64,000 nucleotides of DNA. It comes from an uncultured Desulfobulbaceae bacterium. GTDB taxonomy: Bacteria; Desulfobacterota; Desulfobulbia; Desulfobulbales; Desulfocapsaceae. The translations under genes were made by a program, and so were the position numbers. The DNA lies in NCBI GenBank assembly GCA_903887485.1, contig CAISPV010000105.1, positions 1 through 64,000 on the forward strand, read 5' to 3'. The notes beneath the pieces were generated by a model that had not been told where the DNA came from, searched no databases, and saw only the letters and a program-made list of their open reading frames with translations. This document shows, in pieces, positions 51,215-59,070 of this stretch. Numbering within the stretch: the first letter of the stretch is position 1; every line of letters starts with the position of its first letter.

Positions 51215-53154
51215 ATGCCCCCTGCCAAGTATCCCTGTTTCTCCCGTGGTCTGGCCCCCTTCGCCGCCACTCTGCTCTGTTGCGTCCCGGTTGTCCAGAT
51301 TGCCCAGGCCGCCGATCCCGTGGCCATGTACTTCGATGATTCCCAGATGGTGGAGGTGGCCACCCGTGCCGCCAAGCCCATCACCCAGGTGGCCGAGAAC
51401 GTCACCGTCATCAGCGGTGAAGAGATCGAGGCCATCCACGCCCAGAGCCTCAATGAGGTGCTGGACCGGGTGGCCGGGGTCTCGGTGAGCGGCCATCCGG
51501 CCGATTTCAACGGCAGTTCCTGGGTATTCATTCAGGGAAGCAGCGAGGAGCATGTACTGGTGCTCATTGACGGCGTCCGCCTCAACTCGGCCATGTCCGG
51601 GGCGGCAGATCTCTCCCATATCCCCCTGCGCATCATCAAGCGGATCGAGATCATCAAGGGGCCTGGCTCTGCGGTCTGGGGCTCCTCTCAGGGCGGGGTG
51701 ATCAATATCATCACCAAGACTCCCACTCCCGGCGCCAGGCCGACCGGCTCGGTGGCAGGCGAGATCGGTGAGCGCGGGGTAGGGGCCTATGAGGTGGATG
51801 TCGGCGGTAAGGTGGACCGGGTCGGTTACTACCTCTACGCCGGTCAACAGGAGTCCGCTGGTCTTCTGAATAACCGCTACTACAATTCGGGCCGGGCCTA
51901 CGGCAAGCTCACCGTCGACCTGCCGCACCAGGGTCTGCTCACCTTCTCCGGTATGGGGCCGTCGATCCCCACTACAAAACCGGCGATTTCGACTACGCTG
52001 CCCCCTATTTCAGCGAGGATATCGGCGACCGCACCCACTTTGTCACCGCCAACTACGACACCGTGCTCACCGAATCGCTCCACCTCAATATCGGCGCCCG
52101 TGACTATGAACGCAACTTTCTCAGCAACCACGATATCCTCTCTTCCAGCCCGGAGGGCGATCCCGGCTCCCTGTTCTGGAAGGCCAACTGGCATGAGCGC
52201 AGCCAGGGCGCCAATGGTCTGCTCACCTGGCACGATTCCTGGCAGCAGGTGGTCCTCGGTGCTGAGATCAACCGCAGCAAGATGGACAGTGTCACCGACT
52301 ACGGTCCCTGGACCCAGGCCAACTGGGGCGCCCCACCCCAGGATGAGTCCCGGCCAGGCGTTGAGGAGGTCTGGGGTCTCTTTGTCAACGACACCCTGCG
52401 CCTGGGCCTGTTCACCCTCACGCCGGGAATCCGCTACGACCAGCACAGCATCAGCGGATCCATGGTCAGTCCCTCCCTGGGCGCCACCTATCTGCTGCGG
52501 CCCGACACCCTGCTGCGGGCCACCGCCGCGCGCGGCTTCCAGAACCCTGTTCTCTCTTACATTGCCGGCGGCGGCATCTGGGACAACCCCAACCCGGAGC
52601 TCAAGGCGGAAGAGGTCTCCTCGCTCCAGGTGGGGGTGGAGAACCGTAGCCTTTCCTTCATGTCCGTCAAGCTCGACGCCTTTCTCCACCACGTCACCGA
52701 TACCTGGATTGTTGATTGGAACACCGGAATCTGGGCCAACGGCGGGAGCAGTGAGCGCAAGGGATTCGAGGCGGGGTTGGAGACCACTCCCTGGCATGAC
52801 CTGAGCCTGGCCACTAATGCCACCTACACCCTGGTGACCCCGGAGGACGAGCAGGCGGACTCCTCTCCTTCCACCGCCGCCAACCTGATCCTGCGCTACC
52901 GCGACACGAGCGGCTGGAAAGGGGAGCTGGCCGGTCACTACATCTGGTGGGACCAGTACAAGATTGGCACGGCTGGGCAAGCGGCGGATATGATCTGGAG
53001 CCTGAGCCTGGGCCGCACCGTCTACAGCACCGACTGGCTCTCTTGTGAGCTCTACGCCAAGGCGTACAACCTCTTGAATGGCCAAGCCACTTCTGAGTCA
53101 TACTATCCCCTGCCGGGCCGTTGGCTGCTGGCAGGCATGCGGGTGAGCTTCTGA
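51215..53154 (+). pseudogene. TonB-dependent receptor with one frameshift
   Basis: About 646 codons of a TonB-dependent outer membrane receptor. A signal peptide (APFAATLLCCVPVVQIAQAA) is followed by a plug domain (VISGEEIEAIHAQSLNEVLDRVAGV, VLIDGVRLNSAMSGAADLSHIPLRIIKRIEIIKGPGSAVWGSSQGGVINIITKTP). The reading frame changes at the GGGG at 51955-51958: before it the frame is that of 51215, after it that of 53154, and one extra G would join SGMG to AVDPHYKTGDFDY. The second half ends in the aromatic C-terminus LAGMRVSF. All other parts are normal, so this is either a very recent lesion or a base missing from the assembly. It lies upstream of a peptide and radical SAM gene. Confidence 0.85.
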
Positions 53155-53235
53155 GTCAGGAACCAAAAATGCGCAGCCTTTTTTCAAGGGCCATGGTGGC
53201 CTTTGGATCAACCCCAACCCAAGGAGGTATATATT

Positions 53236-53367
53236 ATGGATTTGGAAAAAAATGATCTGGTGATTGTATTGGATTGTGGTAAGGACGTTGAGGAGGTGGT
53301 AGTCATGGCGGTCTGCTGTAAAGGTAAGCCGAGTGCGGCTGCAACCGCCGCCTCCACGGACCACTAA
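53236..53367 (+). CDS. putative RiPP precursor peptide (43 residues)
   Basis: A small gene with a strong AAGGAGG 8 bases upstream of its ATG. It encodes 43 residues: an acidic, hydrophobic N-terminal part (MDLEKNDLVIVLD) that looks like a leader, Cys14, then MAVCCKGKPSAAATAASTDH, with Cys27-Cys28 and a small-residue tail as a candidate core. It ends 59 bases before a radical SAM/SPASM gene and follows a TonB receptor gene by 81 bases. A small Cys-containing peptide beside a SPASM maturase is the standard arrangement for a ribosomally made, post-translationally modified peptide. The modification (thioether, C-C or other) cannot be read from the sequence. It could belong to the geopeptide family, but I did not test this. 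Confidence 0.78.
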   Translation: MDLEKNDLVIVLDCGKDVEEVVVMAVCCKGKPSAAATAASTDH

Positions 53368-53376
53368 CCTAAACCC

Positions 53377-53407
53377 GGCCCTGGGAGACTATTATTCCCC
53401 CAGGGCC
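53377..53407 (+). promoter_or_regulatory. GC-rich hairpin between peptide and maturase genes
   Basis: GGCCCTGGG (53377-53385) pairs perfectly with CCCAGGGCC (53399-53407) around a 13-base loop. It begins 9 bases after the peptide stop. No U-run follows, so a partial terminator or a processing/stabilising hairpin is more likely than a full stop. Such hairpins let precursor peptide be made in excess over the enzyme. Confidence 0.6.
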
Positions 53408-53425
53408 CCTTCCCTGAACCCTGCC

Positions 53426-54727
53426 ATGCCCCTTTCCCATTATCTGAAGATCCTGCCCCTGCCCGGCCAACCGGAGAAGCGGCTGCTCTTCTCCACCCGG
53501 ACCTGCGGATTGGCCATTGTCGCCGCCGAGGCCCTGGCCGCCCTGCAGGACAACAGCGCCAGCCCTGAGCTGACCGCATCCCTGGCCCGGCTTTCCATGG
53601 TGGTGGCCGACCCGGCCCGCGAGCAGCAGGAGATGGGCGGCTACCTTCAGGAGCTCAATCGTCTGAACCCCAATCTGCGGGTCTCGGTGATCCTGGGTAT
53701 GGCCTGCAACTTTGCCTGTGTCTACTGCTACGAGGGCAGCCTCAAGGGGGCGGCCGCCATGAATGATGCCACCGCCGACCAATTGGTGGCCTTTTTGCTG
53801 GCCCGGTTCCGAGCCGGTAAGAAGAAACGCCTCATCCTCGATTTCTATGGCGGCGAGCCGCTGCTCTATACCCCGCGCATCCGCTATCTGGCCGAACGTC
53901 TTCAACCGGCCATCGAGGCCTTGGGCGGAAAATTTGAATTTACCCTGGTCACCAACGGTTCGCTGTTGACCAGGGTGGTGGTAGAGGAGTTGGTGCCACT
54001 CGGCCTGGTCAGCGTCAAGGTCACCCTTGACGGCACAGCAGACAATCACAACCGTTTCCGGCCCTTTAAGGACGGTCGCGGCAGCTGGTCGGTCATCGTT
54101 GACAACCTCCTCGCCTGCCGGGGCCTCTGCGCAATCACCCTCAGCGGCAACCACACCGCCGAGAATTACACGGTTTTTCCAGACCTGCTTGATGCCCTGG
54201 CCGACAGGGGTTTTGCGACCAGCGACTTTGCCAGCGTCCAGTTCTATCCGGTGATGCAGGTCAACGATCAGTTTGCCAACCCCGAATTCACCGGCGGCTG
54301 CTGCTCCAACGACGAGCCCTGGGTCCACGCCACCTCGCTTATCCTGCGCGAGGAGATCCTGCAACGGGGCTACAACTTCCCCAAACTCTCCCCCAGCCCC
54401 TGCATGGTGGACCTTGACGATGCCTTCACCGTCGATCACGACGGAACCATCTACAAATGTGTCACCCTGATTGGTCACCCGGACCTTGCCTGCGGCGACA
54501 TCCGGCAGGGTATGGCCCTGGGTTGGCAGGAGAGCTGGTGTCTGGACCACTGGCAGAATGAGGCGCAATGCCGCGACTGTGTCTACCTGCCCCTCTGCTT
54601 CGGTGGCTGCCGCGCCATGGCCTTTCAGCGTGACGGCCACATGAGGCAGGTGGATTGCCAGCGCGCATTGTTTGACGCCACCCTGGAGCCCATGCTGCAA
54701 CAGGATCTCAGGTATCGATATGCATGA
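53426..54727 (+). CDS. radical SAM/SPASM peptide maturase
   Basis: A 433-residue radical SAM enzyme. The [4Fe-4S] motif CNFACVYCYEG has Cys94, 98 and 101 (the CX3CX2C form), followed by DFYGGEPLL, TNGSLLT and SVKVTLDGTADNHNRFRPF of the TIM barrel. The C-terminal SPASM domain has CMVDLDD...YKCVTLIG...ACGDI, then CRDCVYLPLCFGGCRAMAF and a last Cys in VDCQRALF, giving ligands for two auxiliary clusters. The N-terminal MPLSHYLKILPLPG...LLFSTRT block resembles, from memory, the family called geopeptide maturase. ATG 53426 fits that family start; an in-frame GTG at 53333 would run across the peptide gene and the hairpin. The substrate is probably the 43-residue peptide. Confidence 0.9.
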   Translation: MPLSHYLKILPLPGQPEKRLLFSTRTCGLAIVAAEALAALQDNSASPELTASLARLSMVVADPAREQQEMGGYLQELNRLNPNLRVSVILGMACNFACVYCYEGSLKGAAAMNDATADQLVAFLLARFRAGKKKRLILDFYGGEPLLYTPRIRYLAERLQPAIEALGGKFEFTLVTNGSLLTRVVVEELVPLGLVSVKVTLDGTADNHNRFRPFKDGRGSWSVIVDNLLACRGLCAITLSGNHTAENYTVFPDLLDALADRGFATSDFASVQFYPVMQVNDQFANPEFTGGCCSNDEPWVHATSLILREEILQRGYNFPKLSPSPCMVDLDDAFTVDHDGTIYKCVTLIGHPDLACGDIRQGMALGWQESWCLDHWQNEAQCRDCVYLPLCFGGCRAMAFQRDGHMRQVDCQRALFDATLEPMLQQDLRYRYA

Positions 54728-54895
54728 CCATCCCCTCGCTTTCTTCCAGCCGCATCTTTAAATCCTCCGGTAACACCTCTGCTCTTTTCTCCACAGGCAC
54801 CACATCCGGCGGGTGCCATCCCTTTTCAATTCGGCCAGATCATGCGCTCTCGTTCATGGCAGTTTCTTTATTTTTTCCAGATGAAAAATTAACCC

Positions 54896-54924
54896 TTGAT
54901 TTAATAATAGTTATCAATTAGATT
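54896..54924 (+). promoter_or_regulatory. promoter with Fur/PerR-like box for the oxygen-defence island
   Basis: TTGATT (54896-54901), a 17-base spacer and TAGATT (54919-54924) form a -35/-10 pair. The spacer holds TTAATAATAGTTATCAA (54901-54917), which matches its own reverse complement at 6 of 8 paired positions, a Fur/PerR-type box. It lies 36 bases before the regulator ATG, so autoregulation is likely. Confidence 0.6.
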
Positions 54925-54952
54925 TGAGATTAATTACTATTAAGGGGGAATT

Positions 54953-55600
54953 ATGCCAGTACGGATGACCAGCCAGCGCGAAATAATTCTTCAGGAATTG
55001 CAGAAAAGCAGACAGCATCTGACCGCTGATGAACTGTTCCGGGTTGTCAGGAAAAAAATGCCCCGAATCAGTCTGGCCACGGTTTACCGGAATCTCGAAC
55101 TTCTGTCAGAGGCCGGCGTGATCGCCAAGCTGGAGGTGAGTGGTCGCCAGAGGCATTTTGATAGTGAAGTGGTTGGTCATGATCACGTCACTTGTGTGCT
55201 ATGTCACAGAGTAGAGAATGTGCGTTTAGAGGGGATAAAAGAAGATTGTCCTTCACATGGTGTGGTGGATGGGTATATTATAAAAGGACGCAGGTTAGAG
55301 TTTTTTGGGCTGTGTCCCCGGTGTCAGAAAAAAAACAGAGCTATAAAAGGAGACGATACGATGGGATGTGGATGCGGATGTGCGAAAAAAATGCTGACAG
55401 ATGAGCAGAAAAAGGTGTTGCAGGCTATGGCTGATTGTGATGGCCCTTGTGCCGCCAAGGATATTGCGGCCGCCACGGGTCTTGATGCCAAGATGGTCAG
55501 TGGCAAGATAGCTGATCTCAAGAAGCAAGGCTTTGTTGACAGTCCGGTGCGCTGCAAGTACGGCATCACCGCTGAAGGCCGGACGGCCATGAAGGGTTAG
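54953..55600 (+). CDS. perR: Fur/PerR family regulator fused to a second HTH domain
   Basis: A 215-residue protein. Residues 1-128 are a full Fur-family regulator: winged HTH (SQREIILQELQKS...LTADELFRVVRKKMPRISLATVYRNLELL), then RQRHFDSEVVGHDHVTCVLC with the H-x-H metal site, and a second CPRC pair for structural zinc. Residues 137-215 are a different module, MGCGCGCAKKMLTDEQKKVLQAMADCDGPCAAKDIAAATGLDAKMVSGKI, another HTH with a Cys-rich start. The join has no stop codon, yet AAAAGGAGA lies 8 bases before the internal ATG at 55361, so the second module may also be made alone. Because the genes downstream detoxify peroxide and superoxide, PerR-like regulation is inferred. Confidence 0.85.
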   Translation: MPVRMTSQREIILQELQKSRQHLTADELFRVVRKKMPRISLATVYRNLELLSEAGVIAKLEVSGRQRHFDSEVVGHDHVTCVLCHRVENVRLEGIKEDCPSHGVVDGYIIKGRRLEFFGLCPRCQKKNRAIKGDDTMGCGCGCAKKMLTDEQKKVLQAMADCDGPCAAKDIAAATGLDAKMVSGKIADLKKQGFVDSPVRCKYGITAEGRTAMKG

Positions 55601-55685
55601 TACCCTGTCGAAATGTCGGTGCCACTTTTTTTAAGGGGTACCTGTATCCTCTCACAACTTAATGAACTGAATAAGGAAAAAGATA

Positions 55686-56282
55686 ATGAACCCACTTGTA
55701 ACCAATGAAGCCCCTGATTTTAAAGCTATTGCCGTAATGCCCGACAACTCTTTCAATGATGCCTTTACCCTCTCCAGTCTGCGCGGCCAATATGTGCTGC
55801 TGTTTTTTTATCCACTGGATTTCACCTTTGTTTGTCCTTCCGAGATCCTGGCCTTTAACAGGGCCCTTGGCCAGCTTAAGGAGCGGAACTGTCAGGTGGT
55901 GGGGGTTTCGGTTGACTCTCATTTTACCCATCTTGCCTGGAAGAATACGGCGATTAATGACGGCGGTATCGGCAATATCCAGTTTCCGCTGGTGGCTGAT
56001 CTCGATAAAAGTATTGCTCAGAACTATGGGGTGTTGCTGCCCATGGGCATTGCCCTCCGTGGTCTGTTTGTTATTGACAAGGAAGGGGTGATCCGCAGTC
56101 AGGTGGTCAATGACCTGCCGCTGGGCAGAAGTGTGGATGAGGCCCTGCGGGTTCTTGATGCCCTGCAGTTCACCGAGCAGTATGGCGATGTCTGTCCGGC
56201 CAACTGGAAAAAAGGTGACGATGCCATGACCCCGACGGCTGCCGGTGTGGCCAAATATCTAACGGAACATGCGAATGGTTAA
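55686..56282 (+). CDS. 2-Cys peroxiredoxin (AhpC/Prx1 type)
   Basis: A 198-residue thiol peroxidase. Peroxidatic Cys50 lies in DFTFVCPSEI and resolving Cys170 in YGDVCPANW, the typical 2-Cys (AhpC/Prx1) arrangement with a C-terminal resolving residue. Other marks are YPLDFTFVCP and SVDSHFTHLAWKNT. It reduces hydrogen peroxide and organic peroxides using electrons from a thioredoxin-like or rubredoxin partner. AAGGAAAAAG lies before the ATG. It is the first structural gene after the Fur-type regulator. Confidence 0.93.
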   Translation: MNPLVTNEAPDFKAIAVMPDNSFNDAFTLSSLRGQYVLLFFYPLDFTFVCPSEILAFNRALGQLKERNCQVVGVSVDSHFTHLAWKNTAINDGGIGNIQFPLVADLDKSIAQNYGVLLPMGIALRGLFVIDKEGVIRSQVVNDLPLGRSVDEALRVLDALQFTEQYGDVCPANWKKGDDAMTPTAAGVAKYLTEHANG

Positions 56283-56379
56283 TGAGTATTGATGCATATG
56301 GCTGGTGTCCGGCGGGCAGGGTGTTCTGCCCGGCCTGCCGGATGGCGGTAAATGAAAAAATCTACAGGGAGACATGACG

Positions 56380-56754
56380 ATGGCTGAGAAACTTGGTGTT
56401 TACAAATGTAATATCTGTGGCAATATCGTTGAAGTCCTTCATGCCGGCGGCGGCGATTTGAGTTGTTGCGATGCGCCGATGGTGTTGATGGCTGAAAATA
56501 CCGTGGATGCGGCCAAGGAAAAACATGTGCCGGTCATCACCAAGGTGGATGGTGGCTACAAGGTCAATGTCGGCAGTGTTGCCCATCCCATGGAAGAGAA
56601 ACATTATATCGAATGGATCGAGTTGATTGCCGGCGACTCCTGTTACCGCCAGTTTTTGAATCCCGGCGATGCCCCGGAGGCCTTTTTTGCCGTCAAGGCT
56701 GACAAGGTTACGGCAAGAGAGTACTGCAATTTGCACGGCCACTGGAAGGCCTGA
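56380..56754 (+). CDS. dfx: desulfoferrodoxin (superoxide reductase)
   Basis: A 124-residue protein with both iron centres. Centre I (desulforedoxin type): Cys10, 13, 29 and 30 in [10 protein letters not shown]...LSCCDAP. Centre II (catalytic): His49, 69, 75 and 119 with Cys116 ([20 protein letters not shown]). These positions equal those of classical Desulfovibrio desulfoferrodoxin shifted by one. It reduces superoxide to peroxide without making oxygen, and the peroxiredoxin upstream can remove that peroxide. ATG 56380 is chosen because AGGGAG is 8 bases upstream; an in-frame ATG at 56374 is only 2 bases from it. Confidence 0.97.
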   Translation: MAEKLGVYKCNICGNIVEVLHAGGGDLSCCDAPMVLMAENTVDAAKEKHVPVITKVDGGYKVNVGSVAHPMEEKHYIEWIELIAGDSCYRQFLNPGDAPEAFFAVKADKVTAREYCNLHGHWKA

Positions 56755-56827
56755 TCTTGCGGCCGTTTCGTGGTTGAATTTGCAATCGGGTTCAATCTGA
56801 CAAAAAGACTGAGAAGGAGAAAACAGT

Positions 56828-57238
56828 ATGGTCGCACCGGAGGAAATGTATCAGTGCCAGATGGTAAATTGTGGGTATATCTACAATCCGGACAAAGGGG
56901 ATCGCAAAGGTAAGATTGCCAAAGGCACCCAATTCAAGGATCTCCCCGATGATTGGCACTGTCCGGTCTGTGGGGCCAGTAAAAAGGCGTTCAGACCCCT
57001 GGCAGGACCGGGCTCTGTTCACGCGGAAAATGCACAGGCCCAGGCGGCCTCTGCGCAATCTTCAGGGAGTACGGGCACCATGCAAAAATATCGATGCAAT
57101 ATCTGTGGGTATGTTTATGATCCGGCAGTAGGAGAGCCCGCCGCCGGGATTGCTCCCGGGACAGCCTTTGAGGATGTCCCTGATGACTATGAGTGTCCGG
57201 TCTGTGGGGCAACAAAGGATGATTTCGCCGCGATTTGA
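56828..57238 (+). CDS. rub: tandem-domain rubredoxin
   Basis: A 136-residue protein with two rubredoxin domains joined by an Ala/Gln-rich linker. The second is canonical: [10 protein letters not shown]...[11 protein letters not shown]. The first has [12 protein letters not shown]...CPVCGASK with four residues between its first two Cys (CX4C) instead of two, a form known from some Desulfovibrio rubredoxin-2 proteins. Rubredoxin supplies electrons to superoxide reductase and to the flavodiiron protein, both encoded nearby. GGAG precedes the ATG. A 12-bp hairpin follows the gene. Confidence 0.95.
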   Translation: MVAPEEMYQCQMVNCGYIYNPDKGDRKGKIAKGTQFKDLPDDWHCPVCGASKKAFRPLAGPGSVHAENAQAQAASAQSSGSTGTMQKYRCNICGYVYDPAVGEPAAGIAPGTAFEDVPDDYECPVCGATKDDFAAI

Positions 57239-57247
57239 TCTTGCCTT

Positions 57248-57283
57248 GAGACGCAGAGGGTTTTCTGTCTTCCTCTGCGTCTC
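57248..57283 (+). terminator. hairpin after the rubredoxin gene
   Basis: GAGACGCAGAGG pairs perfectly with CCTCTGCGTCTC around a 12-base loop, 9 bases after the stop codon. The following bases are not a T-run, so it may be Rho-dependent or a partial terminator. Confidence 0.55.
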
Positions 57284-57316
57284 GGCATGCCGGAAAAATT
57301 TTATAAAATAACTGGT

Positions 57317-57456
57317 GAGGCTCTTGCAAAATGACCAATATGTCATTCCCGAGTGCTTTTATCGGGAATCCATTGTTGTAAATTCAGCCTGTTATGGATT
57401 CCCGCCTGCGCGGGAATGACGGTTTTGGATTTAATTCGTCATTTTGCAAGAGGCTC
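57317..57456 (+). repeat. 140-bp MITE-like element with 19-bp terminal inverted repeats
   Basis: GAGGCTCTTGCAAAATGAC (57317-57335) is the reverse complement of 57438-57456 with one mismatch. Inside are two hairpins: ATTCCCGA/TCGGGAAT and GATTCCCGCC..GCGCGGGAATG. It has no coding capacity. Related or partial copies lie at 38987, 39566 and, with the same ends, 47535. Confidence 0.8.
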
Positions 57457-57507
57457 TGGTTGTGCTGAATTAATTTCTTGGTAATACGGGCTTAAAGAGG
57501 TTACAGA

Positions 57508-57858
57508 GTGCAAAAGAAGATCTTGCTGGTCGCTTTTCAGGGGCAGCCTATGTGCTTTATCCATGTCCTGCTGAATGCGTTAGATCTGCAGGCGAATGGT
57601 CATCAGTGTAAAATTATCATTGAAGGCGAGGCTACACGCCTGATTCCCGAGATCAGTCAGGAGGGACATTTCCTTAATGCCCTGTATCGGCAGATGCTTG
57701 CGCAGGGACTTCTCGAAGGCGTCTGCCGCGCCTGCTCATCCAAGATGCAGGTACTCGAACTTATAAAAAAAGAAGGCCTTCCCCTCCTTGATGACATGTC
57801 AGGGCATCCGGGGATGGCGAAATATATTGAACAAGGGTTTGCAATTATAAATTTCTGA
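57508..57858 (+). CDS. small DsrE-like hypothetical protein
   Basis: A 116-residue cytosolic protein. The pattern KKILLVAFQGQPMCFIHVLLNALDL...KIIIEGEATRLIPE...LYRQMLAQGLLEGVCRACSSKMQVLELIKKEGLPLL resembles DsrE/YchN-like folds: an alternating beta-alpha protein with a conserved Cys (CRACSSK). The CRAC motif in a loop could be a redox or sulfur-carrying site. It starts with GTG at 57508, lies between a MITE and the flavodiiron gene, and is probably transcribed with the latter (15-base gap). Its function is unknown. Confidence 0.7.
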   Translation: MQKKILLVAFQGQPMCFIHVLLNALDLQANGHQCKIIIEGEATRLIPEISQEGHFLNALYRQMLAQGLLEGVCRACSSKMQVLELIKKEGLPLLDDMSGHPGMAKYIEQGFAIINF

Positions 57859-57873
57859 CAGGAGGGCAGCGCA

Positions 57874-59070
57874 TTGAAACCGATTAAGATTGCCGAAAAT
57901 ATTTACTGGGTTGGGGCCATTGACTGGGATATACGTGATTTTCACGGGTATTCCACCAACAGAGGGACCACGTACAATGCCTATCTGATCATGGATGAGA
58001 AGATCACCCTCATCGATACGGTCAAGAGTTCCCATAAAGCCGATCTTATTGCCAGGATCAGTGAAATTGTTGATCCAAAGAAGATTGATTACATCGTGGT
58101 CAACCATGTGGAGATGGATCATTCCGGCGCCCTGCCCGATATGATTGAGTTGATCCAGCCGGAGAAGATCATCTGTTCCACCATGGGACAGAAGGCCCTG
58201 GTCCAGCATTTTCACCGGGAAGACTGGCCCTATGAGATTGCCACGCCGGGCAAGGATATCAGCCTGGGCGCTAAAACCCTGTCATTTCTCGAAACCCGGA
58301 TGCTGCACTGGCCGGATTCCATGTTCACCTATGTGAAAGAGGATAAAATCCTCTTCTCCAGTGATGCCTTTGGCATGCATCTTGGCACCAGTGAGCGGTT
58401 CGATGATCAGGTCGATCCGGCCATCCTGCTGGATGAACTGACCAAGTATTACGCCAATATCCTCACCCTTTACTCACCCCTGGTGAAAAAACTGATCGCC
58501 AAGATCCAGGAGATTGGCCTCGAGATCAAGATGATCGCCCCTGATCATGGTGTGGTCTGGCGATCCAACCCGATGATGGCCATTGAGGCTTATGACCGGT
58601 GGAGCCGGAATGAGGGCAAGGGCAACGCCTTGATTATTTATGATACCATGTGGCATTCCACCGAGAAGATGGCAAAAGAGGTGGCAAATGGTCTGCAGGA
58701 CGAAGGGATTTCCGTGAAGCTGTTCAATCTGCGCTATAATCATCGCAGTGATGTCATGAAGGAGGTGCTTGATGCCAGCGCCATTATCCTGGGTTGTTCC
58801 ACCCTCAATAATGGGCTGTTGCCGAGGATGGCCGGTTTTCTCATGTATATGCGCGGCCTGCGGCCCACGAACAAGATCGGCGCTGCCTTTGGTTCCTATG
58901 GCTGGTCGGGTGAAGCGGTGAAACTGCTCAATGAGGCCATGACCGAGATGAAGTTTGATCTTGTTGATGAGCAGGGCATTAAGGTGAAATATGTCCCTGA
59001 GACCACTGATCTGGCCAACTGTGTTGAACTTGGACGTAAGGTTGGTCAGGCCCTGAAGGAGAAAAAATGA
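57874..59070 (+). CDS. roo: flavodiiron protein (rubredoxin:oxygen oxidoreductase type)
   Basis: A 398-residue FprA-family protein. The metallo-beta-lactamase-like domain carries the diiron ligands: His78, Glu80, Asp82 and His83 in VNHVEMDHSG, with further His/Asp in the later loops (HW, HLGTSERFDD, PDHG). The C-terminal 150 residues are a flavodoxin domain for FMN (LIIYDTMWHSTEKMAKEVANGL, GCSTLNNGLLPRM, GSYGWSGEA). It reduces oxygen to water (or nitric oxide) with electrons from rubredoxin, whose gene is near. The start is TTG at 57874 with GGAGGGC upstream. The end overlaps the next gene by 4 bases. Confidence 0.96.
   Translation: MKPIKIAENIYWVGAIDWDIRDFHGYSTNRGTTYNAYLIMDEKITLIDTVKSSHKADLIARISEIVDPKKIDYIVVNHVEMDHSGALPDMIELIQPEKIICSTMGQKALVQHFHREDWPYEIATPGKDISLGAKTLSFLETRMLHWPDSMFTYVKEDKILFSSDAFGMHLGTSERFDDQVDPAILLDELTKYYANILTLYSPLVKKLIAKIQEIGLEIKMIAPDHGVVWRSNPMMAIEAYDRWSRNEGKGNALIIYDTMWHSTEKMAKEVANGLQDEGISVKLFNLRYNHRSDVMKEVLDASAIILGCSTLNNGLLPRMAGFLMYMRGLRPTNKIGAAFGSYGWSGEAVKLLNEAMTEMKFDLVDEQGIKVKYVPETTDLANCVELGRKVGQALKEKK

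Noticed and set aside
51960-52804. Downstream part of the first receptor frame as a Pro/Thr/Ser-rich protein tail
   Set aside because: After 51958 the first frame is out of phase. The barrel is read in the other frame.
51898-53085. 395-codon minus-strand frame opposite the TonB receptor
   Set aside because: Shadow of the receptor barrel region. The plus strand has a coherent receptor sequence once the frameshift is allowed for.
53369-54700. 443-codon minus-strand frame opposite the radical SAM gene
   Set aside because: Shadow; no start signal and the plus strand carries radical SAM and SPASM motifs.
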